DNA of 64,000 nt from assembly GCF_000421845.1 (NCBI RefSeq), contig NZ_ATXU01000005.1, positions 1-64,000 of the forward strand, in the 5' to 3' direction. Origin of the DNA: Leucobacter chironomi DSM 19883. GTDB taxonomy: Bacteria > Actinomycetota > Actinomycetes > Actinomycetales > Microbacteriaceae. The first letter of the stretch is position 1; the number at the start of each line of letters is the position of its first letter. Below, piece after piece: positions 1 to 9,972 of this stretch. Made by a program: the position numbers and the translations under genes. The notes below the pieces were generated by a model. The model worked only from the letters and a program-made list of their open reading frames with translations, did not search any database and was not told the DNA's origin.

Positions 1-28
1 CCCCGCCCCTGTTCGCGGGAACCGCTCG

Positions 29-2737
29 CTACGCGCGCGGCTTCTCCACCATCTCGGTGGTCTCGATCTCGTCACCCAGCTGGATGTCGTTGTACTTGCC
101 CAGACCGATACCGGCCTCGAAGTCGGTCTTGACCTCGGTGACGTCGTCCTTGAAGCGACGCAGCGACTCGATGGCCAGGCCATCGGCGATCACGACGCCC
201 TCGCGGATGACGCGCGCCTTCGCGTTGCGCGTGATCGTACCGCTGCGCACGATGACACCGGCGATGTTGCCGAACTTCGAGGAGCGGAACACCTCGCGGA
301 TCTCGGCCACACCCGACTGGACCTCCTCGTACTCGGGCTTGAGCATGCCCTTGAGCGAGTTCTCGATGTCGTCCAGCGCGTTGTAGATGACGTTGTAGAA
401 GCGGATGTCGATGCCCTCGCGCGCAGCGCGCTCGCGAGCCTTGACGTCCGGCCGCACGTTGAAGCCGATGACGATCGCGTTGTCGATCGTGGCGAGATCC
501 ACGTCCGACTCGGTGATCGCGCCGACACCGCGGTGCAGAATGCGCAGCTGCACCGACTCGTCGACCTCGATCTTCATGAGCGACTCCTCGAGCGCCTCCA
601 CGGCACCCGACACGTCACCCTTGATGATGAGGTTGAGCGACTCGACCTTGCCGTCCTCGAGGGCCTTCGTGAAGTCCTCGAGGCTGATGCGCTTGCGAGC
701 CTTCGCGAGCTGGGCGTTGCGCTCGGCAGCCTCACGCTTCTCAGCGATCTGGCGGGCCGTGCGGTCCTCGGAGGTGACGATGAAGTTGTCGCCGGCGCGC
801 GGAACGCTCGACAGACCCTGCACCTGCACCGGACGCGAGGGCAGCGCCTCGAGCACGGGATCGCCGTTCTCGTCGCTCATCGCACGCACGCGGCCGTAGG
901 CGGTACCCGCCACGATCGCGTCGCCGACGCGCAGCGTACCCGACTGGATGAGCACGGTCGCGACAGATCCGCGGCCCTTGTCGAGCTTCGCCTCGATCGC
1001 GACACCTCGCGCGTCCTTGTCGGGGTTCGCGCGCAGGTCGAGACCCGCATCCGCGGTGAGCAGCACGGCGTCGAGCAGATCGGTGATGCCGATGTTGTTC
1101 TTCGCCGACACGTCGACGAACATGACGTCGCCGCCCCACTCCTCGGACACGAGACCGAACTCGGTGAGCTGCTGGCGCACCTTCTCGGGGTTCGCGCCCT
1201 CCTTGTCGATCTTGTTGACCGCGACCACGATCGGCACGTTCGCCGACTGGGCGTGGTTCAGCGCCTCGATCGTCTGGGGCATGATGCCGTCATCGGCGGC
1301 GACCACGAGGATCGCGATGTCGGTGACCTGCGCACCACGGGCACGCATTGCGGTGAACGCCTCGTGACCCGGGGTATCGATGAAGGTGAGCGCGCGATCC
1401 ACGCCGTCGTGCACGGTGTGCACCTGGTAGGCGCCGATGTGCTGCGTGATGCCGCCGGCCTCGCCGCCGCCCACGTCCGCCTTGCGGATCGCGTCGAGCA
1501 GTCGGGTCTTACCGTGATCGACGTGGCCCATGACGGTGACCACGGGGGGCCGCGGCTGCAGCACCTCGTCGCCCTCGTCTTCGAGCTCGCCCTCGATATC
1601 GATGTCGAAGCCCTCGAGCAGCTCGCGGTCCTCGTCCTCGGGCGAGACGATCTGGATCTTGTAGCCCAGCTCGTCGCCCAGGATCTCGAAGGTCGCCTCG
1701 TCGAGCGACTCCGTCGCCGTCGCCATCTCACCGAGGTGGAACAGGATCGTCACGAGGTTCGACGCGCTCGTATCGATCTTGTCGGCGAAGTCGGAGAGCG
1801 ATGCGCCGCGACGCAGACGGATCGGCGTGTTGCCGTCGCCGCGAGGAACCTGCACGCCGCCGATCGACGGCGCCTGCCGCATCTCGAACTCTTGCCGCTT
1901 CGCCCGCTTCGACTTGCGCGCCTTGCTCTTGGAGCCGCCACGGCCGAACGCGCCGGCAGTGCCGGCACCACGACCACCACGACCGCGACCTGCGAAGCCG
2001 CCGCCGGGACGAGGCCCGCCGAAACCGGTGCCGGTGCCGGGACCGGTGCCACCGCCGCCGGGACGGTTGAAGCCGCCTCCGCCGCCCGGGCGTCCGCCGC
2101 CCGGGCGACCCGCGCCGCCGGGACGGCCGGCACCCGCGCCGGCGCCCTGCGGGCGAGGTGCGGGGCGGGGGATGTTCCCGGGGTTCGGGCGGCCAGCGCC
2201 GCCGCGGTTCATGCCCTGGTTGGGCGAGAAGGGGTTGTTGCCCGGACGGGGCGGACGGGGAATGCCCATGCCCTGGCTCGAGGCGAACGGGTTGTTGCCG
2301 GGGCGCGGGCCCGCAGGCTTCGGGCCGGGCTTGGCGCCCGACTGCGACGCAGCCGCCGGCTTCGCGCCGGGCTTCGGTCCTGCCGCCGACTTCGGTGCGG
2401 CCGCGGGCGTCGAGGCCTCATCGGCCTTCGGGGTCGCGGGCTTCTTCGGGGCCTCGGCTGCGGGAGCCTCGGGCTCCTCGACGGCCTTCGGCGCCGGCTT
2501 CGGGCCGGGCTTCGGCGCGGCGGGCTTCTTGGCCGCCGGCTTCGCCTCGGCCGGGGCGCCGTCCTTCTTGGTCACGCCATCCGCCTCGAGGGCGGCCTTG
2601 ACCTTGCGCGCCACCGGGGGCGCGATTGCGGACGAGGGCGCCTTGACGAACTCGCCCATCTCCTTGAGCTTTGCAAGGACGACCTTGCTGTCGACACCGA
2701 TCTCAGTAGCGATCTCGTGTACGCGTGGGTTTGCCAC
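29..2737 (-). CDS. infB: Translation initiation factor IF-2
   Basis: Cytoplasmic GTPase that brings initiator tRNA to the 30S subunit and promotes 70S joining. The 902-residue protein starts with an IF2_N helical domain ([18 protein letters not shown]), followed by a long Pro/Ala/Gly-rich low-complexity linker (about residues 50-270) typical of actinobacteria, then a basic stretch. The GTPase domain follows, with G1 GHVDHGKT near residue 400, DTPGHE and NKID, and the C-terminal IF2 domains. The GTG at 2737 is preferred because AGGAG lies 4-5 bases upstream and family proteins begin at this point; an in-frame GTG at 2758 is the alternative. It is last in the visible nusA-ylxR-infB unit; rbfA would be expected just outside the window. 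Confidence 0.97.
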   Translation of the reverse strand: MANPRVHEIATEIGVDSKVVLAKLKEMGEFVKAPSSAIAPPVARKVKAALEADGVTKKDGAPAEAKPAAKKPAAPKPGPKPAPKAVEEPEAPAAEAPKKPATPKADEASTPAAAPKSAAGPKPGAKPAAASQSGAKPGPKPAGPRPGNNPFASSQGMGIPRPPRPGNNPFSPNQGMNRGGAGRPNPGNIPRPAPRPQGAGAGAGRPGGAGRPGGGRPGGGGGFNRPGGGGTGPGTGTGFGGPRPGGGFAGRGRGGRGAGTAGAFGRGGSKSKARKSKRAKRQEFEMRQAPSIGGVQVPRGDGNTPIRLRRGASLSDFADKIDTSASNLVTILFHLGEMATATESLDEATFEILGDELGYKIQIVSPEDEDRELLEGFDIDIEGELEDEGDEVLQPRPPVVTVMGHVDHGKTRLLDAIRKADVGGGEAGGITQHIGAYQVHTVHDGVDRALTFIDTPGHEAFTAMRARGAQVTDIAILVVAADDGIMPQTIEALNHAQSANVPIVVAVNKIDKEGANPEKVRQQLTEFGLVSEEWGGDVMFVDVSAKNNIGITDLLDAVLLTADAGLDLRANPDKDARGVAIEAKLDKGRGSVATVLIQSGTLRVGDAIVAGTAYGRVRAMSDENGDPVLEALPSRPVQVQGLSSVPRAGDNFIVTSEDRTARQIAEKREAAERNAQLAKARKRISLEDFTKALEDGKVESLNLIIKGDVSGAVEALEESLMKIEVDESVQLRILHRGVGAITESDVDLATIDNAIVIGFNVRPDVKARERAAREGIDIRFYNVIYNALDDIENSLKGMLKPEYEEVQSGVAEIREVFRSSKFGNIAGVIVRSGTITRNAKARVIREGVVIADGLAIESLRRFKDDVTEVKTDFEAGIGLGKYNDIQLGDEIETTEMVEKPRA

Positions 2738-2811
2738 TTTTCTCCTGTCTGGGTTCACGCCAGACAGGCGAGAACCTTGGTTATCGGACGGGCCTCATTG
2801 TGAGCCGCTCA

Positions 2812-3069
2812 TTAGTTGTCCATGAGTGTTTTCAGCCTGTTCTCTAAAGGGCCGGCGTCGGGCTTCCCCGACACCTTCAATGCACGCGGAAAAACTCCGC
2901 GCGACACTGCTCGATCCAGACACCGCGCCGTGGGATGCACCCAGGCGCCCCGCCCCGGAAGCACCGCCCGATCATCGGCAATCAGCCGTCCATCTTGCAG
3001 CACCACTCGCAGCAGTTCATCACGCAACGCGCGCTTGCGGCACGCGACACAGGTCCGAATCGGATCCAT
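2812..3069 (-). CDS. ylxR: YlxR family (DUF448) RNA-binding protein
   Basis: Small basic protein of the YlxR/DUF448 family, almost always found between nusA and infB and thought to bind nucleic acid. The hallmark RTCVACRKR appears right at the N-terminus, followed by LLRVV and the GRGAWVHP signature. I chose the ATG at 3069 (85 residues) because family proteins start just before RTC. A GTG at 3087 adds six residues and has a GGGAGG at good spacing, so it remains possible. The gene lies about 310 bases downstream of nusA, a gap filled by a large palindrome and a nusA-end duplication. Confidence 0.9.
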   Translation of the reverse strand: MDPIRTCVACRKRALRDELLRVVLQDGRLIADDRAVLPGRGAWVHPTARCLDRAVSRGVFPRALKVSGKPDAGPLENRLKTLMDN

Positions 3070-3143
3070 CTTACCAGCTTCCTCCACGACGCATCCTCCC
3101 GGGCGTTCGCCCGGCGTCCGCTCACAGCGATCCCGGGCGTCGT

Positions 3144-3219
3144 CTCAGGCGGTGGATCACAGTTCAGGCGGAGGTTTCTCGTGCGATTCCTCCGCCTGAA
3201 CTGTGATCCACTGCCCGAG
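3144..3219. repeat. Palindromic REP-like element, family 1, copy A
   Basis: Perfect 23-bp inverted repeat (3152-3174 and 3189-3211, arm starting GTGGATCACAGTTCAGG) around a 14-base loop, with imperfect extension to 3144 and 3219. The arm closely resembles those at 14637-14702 and 29155-29241. There is no T-tract, so it is not a typical terminator. It lies upstream of ylxR within the nusA transcription unit, where it could form an RNA hairpin between nusA and ylxR. Confidence 0.85.
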
Positions 3220-3243
3220 CGGATCACCGCCGGGGCCTGAGTG

Positions 3244-3276
3244 TCAGTCGTTCATGATCGAATCGGGCTGGATGTC
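3244..3276. repeat. 33-bp exact copy of the nusA 3' end
   Basis: Bases 3244-3276 are identical to 3382-3414, which encode the last ten NusA residues plus the stop codon. The copy lies 105 bases downstream of the nusA stop, in the same orientation. The segment between (3277-3381) is hairpin-rich, with a perfect inverted repeat AGATCGC/GCGATCT near its middle and a partial inverted match to the repeat just before the stop. This looks like a duplication created by insertion of a short element at the gene end. Confidence 0.85.
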
Positions 3277-3381
3277 AGTATTTGCAGCGCTCGCTGCCGC
3301 TCGCGAACCGGAGCACGAGATCGCTGGCGCGATCTCTCTGAGCGCTCCGGCGCAAAGATCGAAACACCCAGCCCGATCATC

Positions 3382-4377
3382 TCAGTCGTTCATGATCGAA
3401 TCGGGCTGGATGTCGATCTTCGCGCCCGTCAGCTTCGCAGCGAGGCGGGCGTTCTGGCCCTCCTTGCCGATCGCGAGCGACAGCTGGAAGTCGGGCACGA
3501 GCGCGCGCACCTGCTTCAGCGACTCGTTCAGCATGAACACGTCGGTCACCTTGGCGGGCGAGAGCGCGTTCGCGACGAACGCCGGCAGCTGGGACGAGTA
3601 GTCGACGATGTCGATCTTCTCCTCCCCCAGCTCGCTCATCACGGCGCGCACGCGGCTGCCCATCTCACCGATGCAGGTGCCCTTGGCGTTGATGCCGGGC
3701 TGCTTCGCGCGAACGGCGACCTTCGTGCGGTGTCCCGCCTCGCGGGCGAGCGACACGATCTCGACGATGCCCTCGGCGAGCTCGGGCACCTCCCGTTCGA
3801 ACAGCTTGCGCACGAGGCCGGGGTGAGTGCGCGACACGATCACCTGCGGGCCCTTCAGGCCCTTCGAGACGCTCGTGACGTAGACGCGGATGCGGGCGCC
3901 GTGCGGGTACTTCTCGCCCGGCACCTGCTCCTCGGGAGGCAGAATCGCCTCGAGGTCGCCCAGGTCGACGTGCACCATGCGAGGGTTCGGGCCCTGCTGC
4001 ACGACGCCGGAGATGATCTGGCCTTCCTTGTCCTTGAAGGCGCCGAGCACGGCGTCGTCGGTGAGGTCGCGCAGGCGCTGGTTGATGACCTGCTTCGCAG
4101 CGCTCGAGGCGACACGGCCGAACTCGTCGGTGGTGACGTAGGCCTCGCCGATGACCTCGCCCTGATCGTCGACCTCGGGCACGAGCACCGAGATCTCGCC
4201 GCTCTTGCGGTCGAGCGTCACGCGGACCTCGTCTTCCTTGGGAACCGGGATGCTCTGGTTCTCCGCGTGGCGCAGGTAGGCGGACTGGATCGCCTGCTCG
4301 ATGATCTCGACGAGCTCGTCGAAGGGAATCTCCTTCTCGCGCTCGATCTGTCGCAGTGTGACGAGTTCGATCTTCAC
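3382..4377 (-). CDS. nusA: Transcription termination/antitermination protein NusA
   Basis: RNA-polymerase-binding factor controlling pausing, termination and antitermination. The 331 residues match short actinobacterial NusA: N-terminal RNAP-binding domain, S1 domain (about 130-200) and two KH domains (GTCIGEMGSRVRAV, then AIGKEGQNARLAAKLTGAKIDI near the end); the proteobacterial C-terminal acidic repeats are absent. The GTG start at 4377 has AAGGAGG just upstream. Normally rimP precedes nusA; here the upstream neighbour is the T7SS ATPase, 121 bases away. The last 33 bases are duplicated downstream. Confidence 0.97.
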   Translation of the reverse strand: MKIELVTLRQIEREKEIPFDELVEIIEQAIQSAYLRHAENQSIPVPKEDEVRVTLDRKSGEISVLVPEVDDQGEVIGEAYVTTDEFGRVASSAAKQVINQRLRDLTDDAVLGAFKDKEGQIISGVVQQGPNPRMVHVDLGDLEAILPPEEQVPGEKYPHGARIRVYVTSVSKGLKGPQVIVSRTHPGLVRKLFEREVPELAEGIVEIVSLAREAGHRTKVAVRAKQPGINAKGTCIGEMGSRVRAVMSELGEEKIDIVDYSSQLPAFVANALSPAKVTDVFMLNESLKQVRALVPDFQLSLAIGKEGQNARLAAKLTGAKIDIQPDSIMND

Positions 4378-4498
4378 GGCGCCTCCTTGAGTTATTGAAA
4401 TGTCTATTCAGCTATCGATCCGGCATCGGATCAAACCAGCATTCTAGCCCACCTGTCTCCGCAGCGGATCGGGGACGCAGCCCGCTCCAGGATCTCGC
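4378..4498 (-). promoter_or_regulatory. Putative nusA promoter region
   Basis: This 121-base gap between the T7SS ATPase gene and nusA is visibly more AT-rich than its neighbours. Read on the minus strand it contains a TAGAAT hexamer about 65 bases before the GTG, a usable -10, but no convincing -35. The ribosome binding site AAGGAGG lies directly before the GTG. It suggests the nusA-ylxR-infB unit has its own promoter and does not depend on the upstream cassette. Confidence 0.4.
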
Positions 4499-7400
4499 TC
4501 AGACCGGCATGGCTTCTCTGAGCGCCGCGGGATCCGGGAGCGCGACGTGCACCGGGATCGCCCTCCCGTTCTCGACGGCGAAACCGCGACCGGGCGGGAA
4601 GTCTGCTCGCCGCACCCGGCCGAGATCCTCGCGGAACGGGCTCTGGGACTCGTGCTGGTCCGGCTGCAACGACAGTCCCCACTTCGGTTGCTTGAGCGCC
4701 TGGTAGAGATCCCAGATGGCGCTCGCCGTGCCGGTCTCGAACTCGCAGAGCACGAGCACCCCGGCCCGGCGCGCGGCCTTGACGAGGGCGACGAGCTGCG
4801 GCAGGGCAGCGGTCCCCTCGGCCTCGGCGGGACGCTCGATGACGATCACTCCGCGGGCACCGGTTGCAGCAGGGAAGGCCGCACGCCCGGACCCCGATTC
4901 CAGCTCTGGGCTTCCGCCGCCTCCGGCTGCGCCACCGAGTCCGGCAGCTCCGAGACCGGCACCCACGAGTCCGGAACCCACGAGGCCGCCGCCGAGGCTG
5001 GAACCGATGAGGCCGCCGCCGATGACTCCGCCGCCTCCCAGAGCTGAACCTCGCGCAGGGCTCTGTCCGCCGAGTGCGACCACGAGCTCGGCGGCGACCC
5101 GCTCGACATCCGCTGCACCGCAGGCGACCCTACTCCAGTTCCGACTGGCCCCGATTCCGTTCTCGTCGAAGCTGAGCAGCACCGTCTCAAGGGGTTCGCC
5201 GCGTTCGGCCGCAGCCCGCTCGACGGCGGTCACGCAGCACAGTGCCGCCTGGGAGAGCCCGGCGCCGCTGGGGCCGGCGATCACTCCGAGACCGGCGGGC
5301 GGCAGGACGACGGGCTCAAAGCTGCGCACGTCGATCCCGAAGACAGGCCGACCGGCGATTGTCGCCGGCAGCTCGGAGAGTGGCTGCAGCTCGGGCGCGT
5401 TCACGATGCGCGGGGCGGCATCGATGCGCCGGTGGCTCAGTTCGGCGGCGAGCGCCTCGATCGCCGCGGACTGCTCGGTGAGGTCGGCGCCTCCGGCGAC
5501 CGCGAACTGGATTTCGCGGTCGTCACCCGCGAGGACCGCACGCCCGGGCGGCGCGGCTTCGAGCGCATCGGCCGGCACACCGAGGGAGCCGTAGTCGTGC
5601 GGGTTGGCGAGTCTGAGCACGAACTGCCGTTGCAGGCTCGCGCTCATCGATGCCGGAATCACCGACGGGCGGTCTCCGGTGAGTACGACGTGCACGCCGA
5701 CCGCCCGTCCGCGCATCATGATCTCGCTGAGCAGCTGGAACGGGGGCTCCGCGCCTCCCAGCGTTTCCGTGGCCTGCCGGAAGGCGGCGAAGCCGTCGAC
5801 GAGCAGGAACACGCGGGGCTCTTGTCTGTTCGGCTCCGCGACGCGGTAGGCGGCGAGCCCGCCGGCCCGCACCGAGGCGTAGCGGGGGCCGCGCTCTTCG
5901 ACCAGTTCCCCGAGGTGACGGAGCACCCGGTGCATGAGCTCGGCGTCGGCGAGCGGGGCGACGGCACCGACGGTCGGCAGCGAGCTGATCGTCCCCAGCG
6001 CGCCTCCTGCGCCGTCGATGCCGTAGATCTGCACGGGATCCCGGTCGGCCGCAGCACTCAGAGCGGCGACGAGGGTGACGAGTGCGCTGGTCTTTCCCGT
6101 GCCGCCCGCCCCGATGATGGAGACGTTGCCGGCTTCCTCGAAGTCGATGCGCACCGGGTGCTGCGCTTGCGCGGCCGGGTCGTCGCGCAGGCCGATGGGG
6201 CCGGTCGAACCGTCGGCGATCCGCTGCTCCACGCTCTCGAGGGTGAGCAACGGCGGCAGCTCGTCGAGCCACGGTCGGCGCGGCGGAGTCACCGAGAGTG
6301 CGCGCGCGGCCTCGACGATGCCGTCGCGCAGCCGTTCGATGTCGCGGGGCTGGCGGCCACCGCGGCTCGGGGGCCGCAGCTCGGAGGGGATGTTCCACGG
6401 CTCGCCCTCGACGAAACCGAGGGATCGCACTTCGATGTCGGCGGCACGATGCTCTACCGAGGGCCGCCCGCCGAGGTACCCGGTCTGGAAGTGGGCGATC
6501 CGGCCCGGCCCCACTTTGATCGCTCCGCGCCCCGGCGTCTCCGCGGCGAACAGCGCGGCGTCCTTCACCCCGATCACGTCGGCGCTGTCGGATTCATCGG
6601 CCATGCGCAGCGCGACCCGCAGGTTCGTGTTGGCCCGCAGATTGTCGGTGATGACGCCCGCTGGACGCTGCGTCGCCATCACCAGGTGGAGGCCGAGAGA
6701 CCGACCGCGCTGGGCGACGTCGATGACACCGTCGACGAACTCGGGCACGTCACTCGCGAGGGCAGCGAACTCGTCGATCGCGATGATCAGCACGGGCGGA
6801 GCCCCGACTGCTGAACGCCGCTCCATGGAAATGAGATCTTTCGCCCCGTGGGCGGCGAGCAGTTCCTCGCGGTAGCGCAGCTCGGCGCGCAGCGAGGCGA
6901 GGGCGCGGCGCACGAGGTGCGGGCTGAGATCGGTGACGAGTCCCACGGCGTGCGGCAGATCCACGCACTCGGCGAACGCGGCACCGCCCTTGTAGTCCAC
7001 GAGCAGGAAGGTAAGCCTGTCGGGGCTCAGCTTCGCGGCCATGCTCATGATCCAGCTCTGCAGGAACTCCGACTTGCCGGCACCGGTGGTACCTCCGACG
7101 AGAGCGTGCGGGCCGTGCGTGCGCAGGTCGAGGACCGCGGGGCCGTCGGGCCCCTGCCCCACGACGGCGGCGAGCGAGATCGGTTCGCGATCCCGCCCCT
7201 GCTGCCACTCAGAGACGAGGGAGCCGGTGTCGGCCCAGGTCTGAGCGATAGGCGCCGCGCCGCCGAGCAGGTCGGTGGTGTGCAGCTCTCGCAGGTTCAC
7301 AGCACGCGGCAGGTCGCTCTCGTCGAGCACGCGCGCGGCGGTGTCCTCGACGGGGGCGAGCCGCCGAGCGAGATCGTAGGCCCGCGGCGATTCGACGTGC

Positions 7401-9214
7401 TCGTGCCGCGATAGGGGCACGATGCTGGCCGAACGCACGAAGTGCACGCGACCCTCACCGCTGCCGACTTCGACGAAGGTGCGGCAGGCAGCGGGCAGGG
7501 ACGCGCGGTCGCCGGCCACCCAGATCAGGTGCACGCCGTGATCCGGCCCGGTCTCCGCGAGTTCGATGAGGCGAGCAGGATCGACCAGCCCGTCTGCGAG
7601 CACCAGCACGACGATGGCGGGCAGTAGGGGTAGCTCGGAGACTGCTTCGCCCTGCGCCTCGTCGTTGCGGGTGCGCGCGTCGAGGTGGGAGCGGACGACG
7701 GTGCGCGCACCGCGGGCGGCTTTCCGGGCTTCGAGCACGCCCTCGATCGCGGTGATCAGCCGGACCGAACTCGCCTCCGAGTCGGCGATCTGCCAGCCCG
7801 GGATGGGACTCGCGACCGGGTCGACGTGGGGCAACCACTTCAGCCACCCCCAGGTCTCATCGTGCTCCGCACCGGCGAAACACGCGAGCACGAGCTCGTG
7901 GGGCGAGTGCAGTCCGACCAGTTGCAGCACCAGCGACGCTGCTGCACCCTCGGCCCAGTACCGCTCGCCCGCCACGCCGAGCGAACCGCAACGATCGAGC
8001 CGCTCGATCACCGGCACCGGAGCGACGTGCGCGAACTCCTCGGCGAGCTGCCGCACCCGATCCCACTGCTTGCGCGGAGCTTCGCCCCGTTCGGGCAACT
8101 CGATTTCTGTGCGGCTGGGAAGGGTGCCGTCCCCGAACCTGACTTCGAGGAAGGATCGGTGCTCCGGACGCCGCGTCCAGAGCAGTTCGTCGCGCTGCTC
8201 GATCGCGACGCGAACCTCCTCGGTAGTGGGGGTCTCGGCGGCGCGCACTCTGATCTCCTGCTCGCGCAGAGCGACGAGCTCGGTCTGTTCTCCGCGCAGC
8301 TCGCGCTCGAACCGGCCGGTTTCGCGGATGAGCTTCCGACGCCCGCCGATCCGCCCGTCGATCCACGAACCGATCATCATCACCGGCGAGAACGCGACCA
8401 TCATGAGACTCATCGGGGACTGCGTGATCGCGTACATCGCACCGCCCATCAGCATGGGGGCGAGCATCGCGAGCATCGGGATCCGCCCGGCCTCGGCGGG
8501 GGTGGGCGGTGCCGGCAGGGCTCGTTTCGACACCGGGAAGTGCGGGGAGACCCGCGGGGACCGGGTGTGCGCCACGCGATGAGACAGAGACGGGGCACCG
8601 TGGGATGGCGGCCCCGGCGTGATACGGAGATCGACCGCGCCGAGACGCAGCGTCGTCGGCCCGGTGACGCGGTGCACGGGCTGTTGCTCGTCGGCGACGA
8701 GCACGCCATTGGCCGAGCCGAGGTCTCGCACGGCGATGGCACCGTCGGGGTCGATGCGCACTTCCGCGTGGCGGCGGGACACGCTCGGATCGAGCAGCTC
8801 GATTCGGCAGTTCTGGTCGCGTCCGATGAGGTTGCTGCCCGCGATCAGGCTGAAGTGCACGCCTCGCTGTCCACCGTTCAACACTTCGAGGGACGCTGCG
8901 GTCTCGATGAGGCGTTGGGCCGGGCCGAGGAATCCGAATTCGGGGACCGGCTGGACCAGTTGGCCGGATTGCAGGCCGGAGACCGCCACGGGGGTGGCAG
9001 GGTCGAGCAGCAGTGCACGCGCGTCGCCGCGACCGGCGCGCAGGGTCAGCGGCGCCAGTCTGCGGTTCGCGATCTCAACGAATCGCGGATCGGAGCCGAG
9101 TCCGGCACGGATGAGGGCCCGCGCGACGTCGGCCACCGTCGCCGTGATATCGCACGACAGCGTGACGTCGCACTCGCCGCCACGCGGCAGCACGACCGAC
9201 ACCTTCAGTTTCAT
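4499..9214 (-). CDS. eccC: FHA-domain FtsK/SpoIIIE ATPase of type VII secretion (EssC/EccC-type)
   Basis: Membrane-anchored motor that drives export of WXG100-type substrates. The 1571-residue order is: beta-rich N-terminal domain (1-100), FHA domain (about 122-197, with LIGRDQNCRIEL and SVSRRHAEV), two membrane segments (244-285), then three FtsK-like ATPase domains. Domain 1 has a full Walker A GGTTGAGKS (707-715) and Walker B LIIAIDEF. Domain 2 has GAGGTGKT (1035-1042) but its Walker B ends DGF. Domain 3 has GPSGAGLS, lacking the lysine, and a Gly-rich insert at about 1388-1434. The FHA plus single-chain layout resembles Firmicutes EssC more than mycobacterial EccCa/Cb. No EccB, EccD, EccE or mycosin gene is nearby. 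Confidence 0.93.
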   Translation of the reverse strand: MKLKVSVVLPRGGECDVTLSCDITATVADVARALIRAGLGSDPRFVEIANRRLAPLTLRAGRGDARALLLDPATPVAVSGLQSGQLVQPVPEFGFLGPAQRLIETAASLEVLNGGQRGVHFSLIAGSNLIGRDQNCRIELLDPSVSRRHAEVRIDPDGAIAVRDLGSANGVLVADEQQPVHRVTGPTTLRLGAVDLRITPGPPSHGAPSLSHRVAHTRSPRVSPHFPVSKRALPAPPTPAEAGRIPMLAMLAPMLMGGAMYAITQSPMSLMMVAFSPVMMIGSWIDGRIGGRRKLIRETGRFERELRGEQTELVALREQEIRVRAAETPTTEEVRVAIEQRDELLWTRRPEHRSFLEVRFGDGTLPSRTEIELPERGEAPRKQWDRVRQLAEEFAHVAPVPVIERLDRCGSLGVAGERYWAEGAAASLVLQLVGLHSPHELVLACFAGAEHDETWGWLKWLPHVDPVASPIPGWQIADSEASSVRLITAIEGVLEARKAARGARTVVRSHLDARTRNDEAQGEAVSELPLLPAIVVLVLADGLVDPARLIELAETGPDHGVHLIWVAGDRASLPAACRTFVEVGSGEGRVHFVRSASIVPLSRHEHVESPRAYDLARRLAPVEDTAARVLDESDLPRAVNLRELHTTDLLGGAAPIAQTWADTGSLVSEWQQGRDREPISLAAVVGQGPDGPAVLDLRTHGPHALVGGTTGAGKSEFLQSWIMSMAAKLSPDRLTFLLVDYKGGAAFAECVDLPHAVGLVTDLSPHLVRRALASLRAELRYREELLAAHGAKDLISMERRSAVGAPPVLIIAIDEFAALASDVPEFVDGVIDVAQRGRSLGLHLVMATQRPAGVITDNLRANTNLRVALRMADESDSADVIGVKDAALFAAETPGRGAIKVGPGRIAHFQTGYLGGRPSVEHRAADIEVRSLGFVEGEPWNIPSELRPPSRGGRQPRDIERLRDGIVEAARALSVTPPRRPWLDELPPLLTLESVEQRIADGSTGPIGLRDDPAAQAQHPVRIDFEEAGNVSIIGAGGTGKTSALVTLVAALSAAADRDPVQIYGIDGAGGALGTISSLPTVGAVAPLADAELMHRVLRHLGELVEERGPRYASVRAGGLAAYRVAEPNRQEPRVFLLVDGFAAFRQATETLGGAEPPFQLLSEIMMRGRAVGVHVVLTGDRPSVIPASMSASLQRQFVLRLANPHDYGSLGVPADALEAAPPGRAVLAGDDREIQFAVAGGADLTEQSAAIEALAAELSHRRIDAAPRIVNAPELQPLSELPATIAGRPVFGIDVRSFEPVVLPPAGLGVIAGPSGAGLSQAALCCVTAVERAAAERGEPLETVLLSFDENGIGASRNWSRVACGAADVERVAAELVVALGGQSPARGSALGGGGVIGGGLIGSSLGGGLVGSGLVGAGLGAAGLGGAAGGGGSPELESGSGRAAFPAATGARGVIVIERPAEAEGTAALPQLVALVKAARRAGVLVLCEFETGTASAIWDLYQALKQPKWGLSLQPDQHESQSPFREDLGRVRRADFPPGRGFAVENGRAIPVHVALPDPAALREAMPV

Positions 9215-9249
9215 GACTCACACCTCTCCGGCTCGCGCGCTACCGATCG

Positions 9250-9972
9250 CTATCGGTTCTGCTTCGGCGGATTCACTACGGGGTCGTCCCAGGCGGGGAA
9301 CGGCACCCGGACCCCGGGGACCGTGAGTTCGTCGTCAAAAGCCTCATCGGGCGTGCGCTTGACGATTTCAGCTGTAAGCACGCTGTCACTCCCCCAGAAC
9401 GGACCGGCGGACACGCTCATCACGTACCACCCGTTCGCCTGCACGCGATACTCCAGCCAGTACCCGTCCCCCGCATCCGCATACACCTCGTGGTGAAACT
9501 CAGCCACATCGTTGATCTGGTATTCCCAGCCCCGAGCGTCGAAGTACGTGAGAATCGGATCAAGGTCGGCCCGATCCCCCACCGCTCCCGGAAGCTCAAT
9601 CGCACGATCAGCTCCTAAGTAGTAAGAACCCTCACCTCCCGCTCCTGGCAGCGCGCCTCCCGGAGCGAACAACCCGTTCGATGGGGCCATGCCCCTGGTG
9701 AGGTACTTCCATCCATCCGCGCTCACTTGCTTCTGCGCCTCAGCCAAGAGATCCTGCAACAGGTCATACCGCTCGCCCAGCAAGGCGAACTGCTCCCCGA
9801 GTGGCATCCGTTCCATTTCAGACCGGGTGAGCCCAGCCGCATCTCGCACATCGCTCTTCAGCATCACGCCGACCTCTCCGTTTTCTCTCTCGGCACGTAC
9901 GCATCCCGACACAGCCACCAAACACAACAGCACCAGGGCCACCGCGAATACTCGAGCCATTTTCGACCTCAT
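9250..9972 (-). CDS. Lipoprotein, candidate immunity partner of the T7SS effector
   Basis: Has an N-terminal signal peptide with a lipobox (VAVSGC, Cys at about residue 24), so the 240-residue protein should be exported and lipid-anchored on the outer face of the membrane. I do not recognise the family of the mature part. The start is supported by AAGGAG six bases upstream, and its ATG overlaps the effector stop by four bases (ATGA), which implies translational coupling. T7SS lipase-type effectors in other bacteria are neutralised by surface lipoproteins encoded next door, so an immunity role is a reasonable inference. Base composition is lower in GC than flanking housekeeping genes. Confidence 0.75.
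   Translation of the reverse strand: MRSKMARVFAVALVLLCLVAVSGCVRAERENGEVGVMLKSDVRDAAGLTRSEMERMPLGEQFALLGERYDLLQDLLAEAQKQVSADGWKYLTRGMAPSNGLFAPGGALPGAGGEGSYYLGADRAIELPGAVGDRADLDPILTYFDARGWEYQINDVAEFHHEVYADAGDGYWLEYRVQANGWYVMSVSAGPFWGSDSVLTAEIVKRTPDEAFDDELTVPGVRVPFPAWDDPVVNPPKQNR

Noticed and set aside
533..2803. Long open frame (756 codons) antisense to infB
   Set aside because: High-GC codon bias leaves antisense frames open; the product is Arg/Leu/Ala-rich with no recognisable motif, whereas the minus strand encodes a clear IF-2.
7685..9496. 603-codon open frame antisense to the T7SS ATPase and lipoprotein genes
   Set aside because: Shadow frame; composition is His/Arg-rich and it crosses the ends of two well-supported minus-strand genes.
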